A program made the translations under genes and the position numbers. This document shows positions 5,595 through 5,910 of a stretch of DNA of 5,910 nt, piece after piece. The stretch is from CAIYRG01 sp035632215. GTDB lineage: Bacteria > Pseudomonadota > Alphaproteobacteria > Micropepsales > Micropepsaceae. Numbering within the stretch: the first letter of the stretch is position 1; each line of letters begins with the position of its first letter. The notes under the pieces are model-generated. The model did not search any database, was not told where the DNA came from, and saw only the letters and a list, made by a program, of their open reading frames with translations. The stretch covers positions 1 to 5,910 of the forward strand of contig DASQHF010000214.1 in the NCBI GenBank assembly GCA_035632215.1, in the 5' to 3' direction.

Positions 5595-5910
5595 ATGGAT
5601 AGACCGGCTTCTAAAACCAAAGTCCCAACGACCAAGCTTCCCTCTGGCGAAGACGTGCCGATTCTCGGCCAGGGCTGCTGGAACATGGGCGAGAGCGCGG
5701 CGAAGCGGAAAGACGAAGTCGCGGCCTTAAAACTCGGAATCGATCTGGGGCTCACGCTGATCGACACCGCCGAGATGTACGCGAATGGCGGCTCGGAAGA
5801 GGTCGTTGGGGAAGCCATCGCGGGACGCCGCAAGGAGGTGTTCGTCGTCAGCAAGGTGCTGCCGGAGAATGCTACCAAGCGCGGCACGGTCGCGGCCTGC
5901 GAACGGAGCC
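5595..5910 (+). CDS. Aldo/keto reductase, 5' part (cut by window edge)
   Basis: The frame from ATG 5595 stays open for 105 codons to the end of the window, and the rest of the gene lies outside. The protein begins a TIM-barrel aldo/keto reductase, an NADPH-dependent enzyme that reduces aldehydes and ketones. LGQGCWNMGE is at 24-33. IDTAEMYANGGSEE (56-69) supplies catalytic Asp57 and Tyr62, and VSKVLP (85-90) supplies Lys87 of the Asp-Tyr-Lys-His tetrad. The His lies beyond the edge. The pattern resembles the YeaE-like subgroup (methylglyoxal or general aldehyde reductases), a tentative placement. The gene is separated from the upstream operon by 153 nt holding the palindromic element, so it may be transcribed independently, although no clear promoter is visible. 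Confidence 0.9.
   Translation, partial: MDRPASKTKVPTTKLPSGEDVPILGQGCWNMGESAAKRKDEVAALKLGIDLGLTLIDTAEMYANGGSEEVVGEAIAGRRKEVFVVSKVLPENATKRGTVAACERS

Noticed and set aside
5099..5887. A minus-strand open frame of 262 codons spanning the end of nadX, the palindrome and the aldo/keto reductase start.
   Set aside because: It reads through a palindromic repeat and antisense to two genes with clear motifs. Its Ser/Arg/Pro-rich sequence looks like a shadow frame.

Overview
This GC-rich window looks like chromosomal DNA of a proteobacterium, most likely an alphaproteobacterium. That placement is inferred from codon use with G/C at third positions, the gene repertoire, and an intergenic palindromic repeat of a style common in that class. 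Nothing in the window fixes the genus. There are no rRNA or tRNA genes, CRISPR arrays, transposase genes or phage genes.

Layout. Positions 18-1610 (minus strand) encode a UbiD-family (prenylated-FMN) decarboxylase with an extra C-terminal region that looks like a winged helix. A 100-base divergent intergenic region (1611-1710) carries a spaced 6+6 inverted repeat that could be an operator. On the plus strand there follows a tightly packed four-gene operon: a zinc-free MDR-type NAD(P)H oxidoreductase (1711-2715), a PaaI-like hotdog thioesterase (2723-3142), an AMP-forming acyl-CoA synthetase (3145-4638) and a NadX-like L-aspartate dehydrogenase (4635-5441). The gaps between these genes are 7 nt, 2 nt and a 4-nt ATGA overlap. 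After the operon lies a 114-bp imperfect palindrome (5462-5575). The window ends inside an aldo/keto reductase gene (from 5595), which is cut off by the window edge.

Working together (inference). The operon plus the divergent decarboxylase looks like a small catabolic or modifying module for an aromatic or unsaturated carboxylic acid. The ligase would activate the acid to a CoA thioester, the MDR enzyme would reduce a conjugated double bond or quinone-like intermediate, the thioesterase would release the acid or clear dead-end CoA esters, and UbiD would (de)carboxylate the acid. The aspartate dehydrogenase does not fit this scheme easily and has no NAD-biosynthesis partner (nadA, nadC) here, so it may act on a different amino or imino substrate. 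No regulator, transporter or UbiX flavin prenyltransferase gene is in the window. Every family assignment is ordinary. The novelty, if any, is in the gene combination, the UbiD extension and a missing UbiD metal-site histidine.
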